From contig NW_015961970.1 in assembly GCF_000497045.1 (NCBI RefSeq), positions 2,013,706 to 2,077,705 of the forward strand: a stretch of DNA of 64,000 nucleotides, given 5' to 3'. Every line of letters begins with the position of its first letter. Within the stretch, counting starts at the first letter, position 1. The stretch comes from Kalmanozyma brasiliensis GHG001 (lineage: Eukaryota > Basidiomycota > Ustilaginomycetes > Ustilaginales). Both the position numbers and the translations under genes were made by a program. A model generated the notes under the pieces. It had not been told where the DNA came from. It ran no database searches and saw only the letters and a program-made list of their open reading frames with translations. Below are positions 61,360 to 64,000 of the stretch, piece after piece.

Positions 61360-62434
61360 ATGGAGTCCACCAAGGTCCCTGTCAAGCTTGCTCGTGTAGG
61401 TATCCGCCGACCACATACGTTATTCAGAAGCAGCATTCGAGATAGGGAGCATCCGACAATCTTTGCAGCAGAAGCATCAGCAGTCAGCAACATCAGCAGG
61501 CAGAAGTCACCAGCATGACCAGCAACGACATCAGCATCGACATGGTAGTGGCAGATTCGGAAGGTGGCGGACGTCATATGTCAGAGAAGCTTCGAGGTCG
61601 GACGAAAGAACAAGTCAAATCAGGATAGGGGTCAGATAGAGTAGGGTCTTGCAGACACGATGGAAGAGGACAGGCTAGGATATTGCGGCCGCTCTCGTCA
61701 CGGAAGTGACCGATATCTTCGCGATGTGTTGGTCGCTAAGTCACGACCGCTACATTTCGCGACGAGATTCAGCGCACGAAGTCACCTGCATGAAGACTTT
61801 GCGCTTCGGCGTATCTCTCAACTGGGCAATGCGCGGACGGTGTCGGTCCAATCAGTGCGACGAACGTCAGGCTTTTGCGAAGGACCGTTTGTTGGACCAC
61901 GGGGGACCACTTGCGCCATCAGCATCGCGCTGTCAGCACTTGGAAGAGGTCGAGGCACCAACAAGTGTAGATCATCTCAGACGAAACTAGGCTTAATCGT
62001 CACGCTCCACCCCATGCCACATCGCTCTTCTCGCCAAGCGATGATCGCGGCTTCAGTATGCATGGCTCAGCGTCCAAGCGCACGAAGATTCATTCTCGAC
62101 ACCTCGTTTTTCACTCTGCCGCTACCACTGCTCCTGCTCCGTGCTTCTGCTCAAAGACTTGCTCTCTACTCGATGCTCGCTTAATCGCCCATGACAACCA
62201 TGCCATTCGCAACGGTATCACTGACTTTCCTCTCTTCTGTCCATTGCTGCTTCCCGCCAATAGGTTACCAAGGTTCTCGGCCGTACAGGCTCGCGCGGTG
62301 GTATCATCCAGGTCCGCGTCGAGTTCATGGACGAGACCCGCCGATCGATCATCCGCAACGTCAAGGGCCCCGTCAAGGCCGACGACATCCTTGCTCTCCT
62401 CGAGTCCGAGCGTGAGGCCCGACGACTCCGATAA
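61360..62434 (+). CDS. RPS28: 40S ribosomal protein S28 (eS28), one long intron
   Basis: Two short exons encode a 68-residue protein, too small and split to stand out as an open frame. Exon 1 (61360-61395) gives [12 protein letters not shown]. Exon 2 (62264-62434) gives [20 protein letters not shown] and ends REARRLR before TAA. The sequence matches eS28, a small OB-fold protein of the 40S head near the mRNA exit. The splice falls exactly between Arg12 and Val13, at codon phase 0, and restores the invariant [16 protein letters not shown] motif. The total length is normal for the family (67-69). The intron of 868 nt is about ten times longer than the two others resolved here. Confidence 0.96.
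61396..62263 (+). other. RPS28 intron, 868 nt
   Basis: Donor GTAGGT (a variant of GTAAGT), acceptor CCAATAG, branch-site match CACTGAC at about 62219-62225, and a pyrimidine-rich stretch before the acceptor. It contains no open frame of note. I looked for box C/D motifs (RTGATGA with CTGA) of an intronic snoRNA and found none; an H/ACA RNA cannot be ruled out by eye. Confidence 0.9.
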
Positions 62435-62849
62435 ACAGCTTGCACTCCTCTCGATGTGCACCACTTCACCCTCCCAGCTCGAGTCCGGTGAGCTAGCATC
62501 GTAGGTCGGAACTCCACCTCGATCGCTCTGCTTAGGTCGTCGTGTCCCATCGAACGCAAGCTCTTTTGGTTTCGGCAGTCTTTCGTCCCTTCGTCCTGTT
62601 TCGAGGACTCGCCTCGTCAGGATCGTGTACAATCAGCATTTCAACGCACCTACACACCCCTACGCACTCTCTCGCACCATCCCACATCATCTGCACTGTG
62701 TTCACACGCACCTTAGCTGTGTTGTGCAATCCAAAAGCCTCTCATCACGAGGTCGATTATCTGATCATTCTGGCTCGATGTCGCTGCGAACGATGACGGA
62801 CGTGTGATTTGCAGATGCAATGCTTCATTTACGATTGAGTGAGGTGTGA
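62435..62849. other. Convergent spacer RPS28 / UPF0303 gene
   Basis: A 415-bp gap between convergent stop codons, rich in CA/CT on the plus strand (ACACACCCCTACGCACTCTC near 62654). No gene was seen. Confidence 0.45.
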
Positions 62850-63368
62850 CTAGATCTGATCCTTCTTCTGGAAATCAGCGAGCGCGTTGACAATGAGATA
62901 GTGGTCGTCCTCCTGCTTCAGGCCGGACACGACGATTGCGCCGACTGGCCCTGCGCTGCATCCCTCGACGTTGATTGGAAAACCACCGCCATGAGCAGCA
63001 TAGTCGGGTCCTAGCCCGTCGAGCTCTTTGCCCTTGAGCAAGCGAGTGCGGCCAACGAGAAAACTGGACAGACCGAACCTTCTGACGGTGTTAGCCTTTC
63101 TCCTGACCCAGTCCCAGTTGTCGGGCCCAAGCTTTCGTGGGTTGCCAACGGCGCACGAGAAGAGCGTGTGTCCAGAGAAGAGCGCGATCGAGATCACGAT
63201 GCCCTCTTTCGCCGCGTCGTACTTGGCAAGGAAGAAAGTGCGGATTAGCGAACCCAGTTCGAAAGCGACGGCGTTGTCGAGGCTGGAAAGACGGTGTGTG
63301 GCTTCGTGCTGCTCGATGAGGCCGATCTGCTCCTGCAGTGGCAGGTCGATGAAACCAACGGACGCCAT
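62850..63368 (-). CDS. UPF0303 family protein (Ybr137w-like)
   Basis: A 172-residue intronless protein of the DUF336/HbpS-like fold. The segment DAAKEGIVISIALFSGHTLF, the WDWVRRKANTVRRFGLSSF helix and the glycine-rich HGGGFPINVEG motif match UPF0303 proteins. The best-known fungal member is yeast Ybr137w, which has been linked to the GET pathway for tail-anchored proteins; the chemical activity of the family is not settled. The length is normal and the start at 63368 is the first ATG of the frame. It is convergent with RPS28. Confidence 0.9.
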   Translation of the reverse strand: MASVGFIDLPLQEQIGLIEQHEATHRLSSLDNAVAFELGSLIRTFFLAKYDAAKEGIVISIALFSGHTLFSCAVGNPRKLGPDNWDWVRRKANTVRRFGLSSFLVGRTRLLKGKELDGLGPDYAAHGGGFPINVEGCSAGPVGAIVVSGLKQEDDHYLIVNALADFQKKDQI

Positions 63369-64000
63369 CTTGACGACCGCACGCTGTCGCAGAAGTGCTC
63401 TGGGGATGCTCGGTGGTCAAGAGAAGGATGGTCCAATACGGGTTAGGATGATGTGGAGCGGCAAGGCAAGAAGAAAGTGCGACCCGATACGAGCGTGCCG
63501 ATCCGTCAAGATCTCATAGCGTTTCATAGGACCGCTAAGGTCGACAGTAGTCTGGACTCAATTTGCACGCCTGAAGCCGGCGAATGCTTGTCCGAGGCAC
63601 CCCGGGAAGCACTGGCACATCTGACAGCACCGCACCTTCGTGGTTGTCGGCCTCAAGCCGTTCTTCTCAGTTCACTAGCTGCCAAACGAGTCGGCACATG
63701 GCTCGCGCGATACGAATACAAGCTGTGAGAGCATGTCTCGTGCTGCAAACAGACCCCAAAGCCGACGTATTATGCGCAGAAGAGGACAACGAGAAGAGGT
63801 GCTGCTGTCAACCTAAGGGGAATGCAAGCCTGCGTGTTGGCACCCACAAGCACGCGCACCACCCACACCGAAGCGTGCGTGCCAAATTGAGTTTTGGCCT
63901 CTCTGTCTCTCGGGTCGTGCGCTGTTGGAAATCAGAACAAAAAGACGCGCTTCAGACAAAAGAGGAGAGAGAGAGAGGGAGCTGCCTCGCCTTTTACCCC
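63369..64000. promoter_or_regulatory. Right-end region upstream of the UPF0303 gene
   Basis: 632 bp to the window edge. It contains the UPF0303 promoter and probably the start of a neighbouring transcription unit. A GA-repeat (about 63963-63981) lies near the edge. No coding sequence is supported. Confidence 0.4.

Noticed and set aside
61396..62263. C/D box snoRNA inside the RPS28 intron
   Set aside because: No RTGATGA box C with a matching CTGA box D at the right spacing was found by eye.
63440..63447. GGGTTAGG, considered as a telomerase RNA template core near TERT
   Set aside because: Only 8 bases match a TTAGGG-type repeat, less than a usable template of about 1.5 repeats, with no supporting RNA structure seen.

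Overview
The window is a gene-dense, GC-rich stretch of fungal nuclear chromosome. The protein families (fungal PEX14, Rab GDI, an Nvj2/TEX2-type SMP protein, ERG8, TERT, gamma-COP, NSE2, CTP synthase, a CYS-3/MetR-type bZIP), very long intron-free reading frames, a few short introns with CTGAC-type branch sites and many low-complexity Ser/Ala/Gln-rich tails fit a smut fungus (Ustilaginomycotina, close to Ustilago or Sporisorium). The species assignment is inference from gene style. No transposon, CRISPR array, tRNA or rRNA was recognised. I found 20 protein-coding genes. Three have introns whose boundaries I could resolve by reading frame: GDI, the bHLH gene and RPS28.

Layout, left third (1-18 kb). 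PEX14 and Rab GDI are on the minus strand. GDI is divergent from a 1,751-residue PH-SMP lipid-transfer protein. That gene converges on a minus-strand gene that fuses a SET domain to the tRNA adenosine deaminase subunit Tad3. Next is a minus-strand bHLH factor with a 23-glutamine tract and a 76-residue loop. A 4.1-kb region without a convincing gene follows (13966-18063).

Middle (18-40 kb). ERG8 (phosphomevalonate kinase), telomerase reverse transcriptase and a CDK10/CDK11-like kinase run head to tail on the plus strand. Three minus-strand genes follow: an RGG-rich protein, a four-TM protein resembling the phospholipase D regulator Srf1, and an ankyrin plus CCCH zinc-finger protein. The last is divergent from a predicted mitochondrial PPR-like protein on the plus strand.

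Right part (39-64 kb). A 2,810-residue coiled-coil golgin-like protein converges on a CYS-3-type bZIP gene. Gamma-COP (SEC21) and the SUMO ligase NSE2 are convergent with only 82 bp between stop codons. NSE2 is divergent from CTP synthase. The end holds an uncharacterised 520-residue disordered protein, RPS28 with an unusually long 868-nt intron, and a UPF0303 (Ybr137w-like) protein.

The genes are mostly unrelated housekeeping functions and do not form a biosynthetic or defence cluster. Four touch the secretory or Golgi pathway (GDI, gamma-COP, the golgin-like protein, the SMP lipid-transfer protein) and two concern chromosome ends or repair (TERT, NSE2), but nothing shows that the grouping is functional. 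The best candidates for something noteworthy are the SET-TAD3 fusion, the out-of-frame uORF across the TERT start codon, the C-terminal Cys/Ile-Ile-Val tail of the golgin-like protein with its non-heptad repeat blocks, and the long RPS28 intron.
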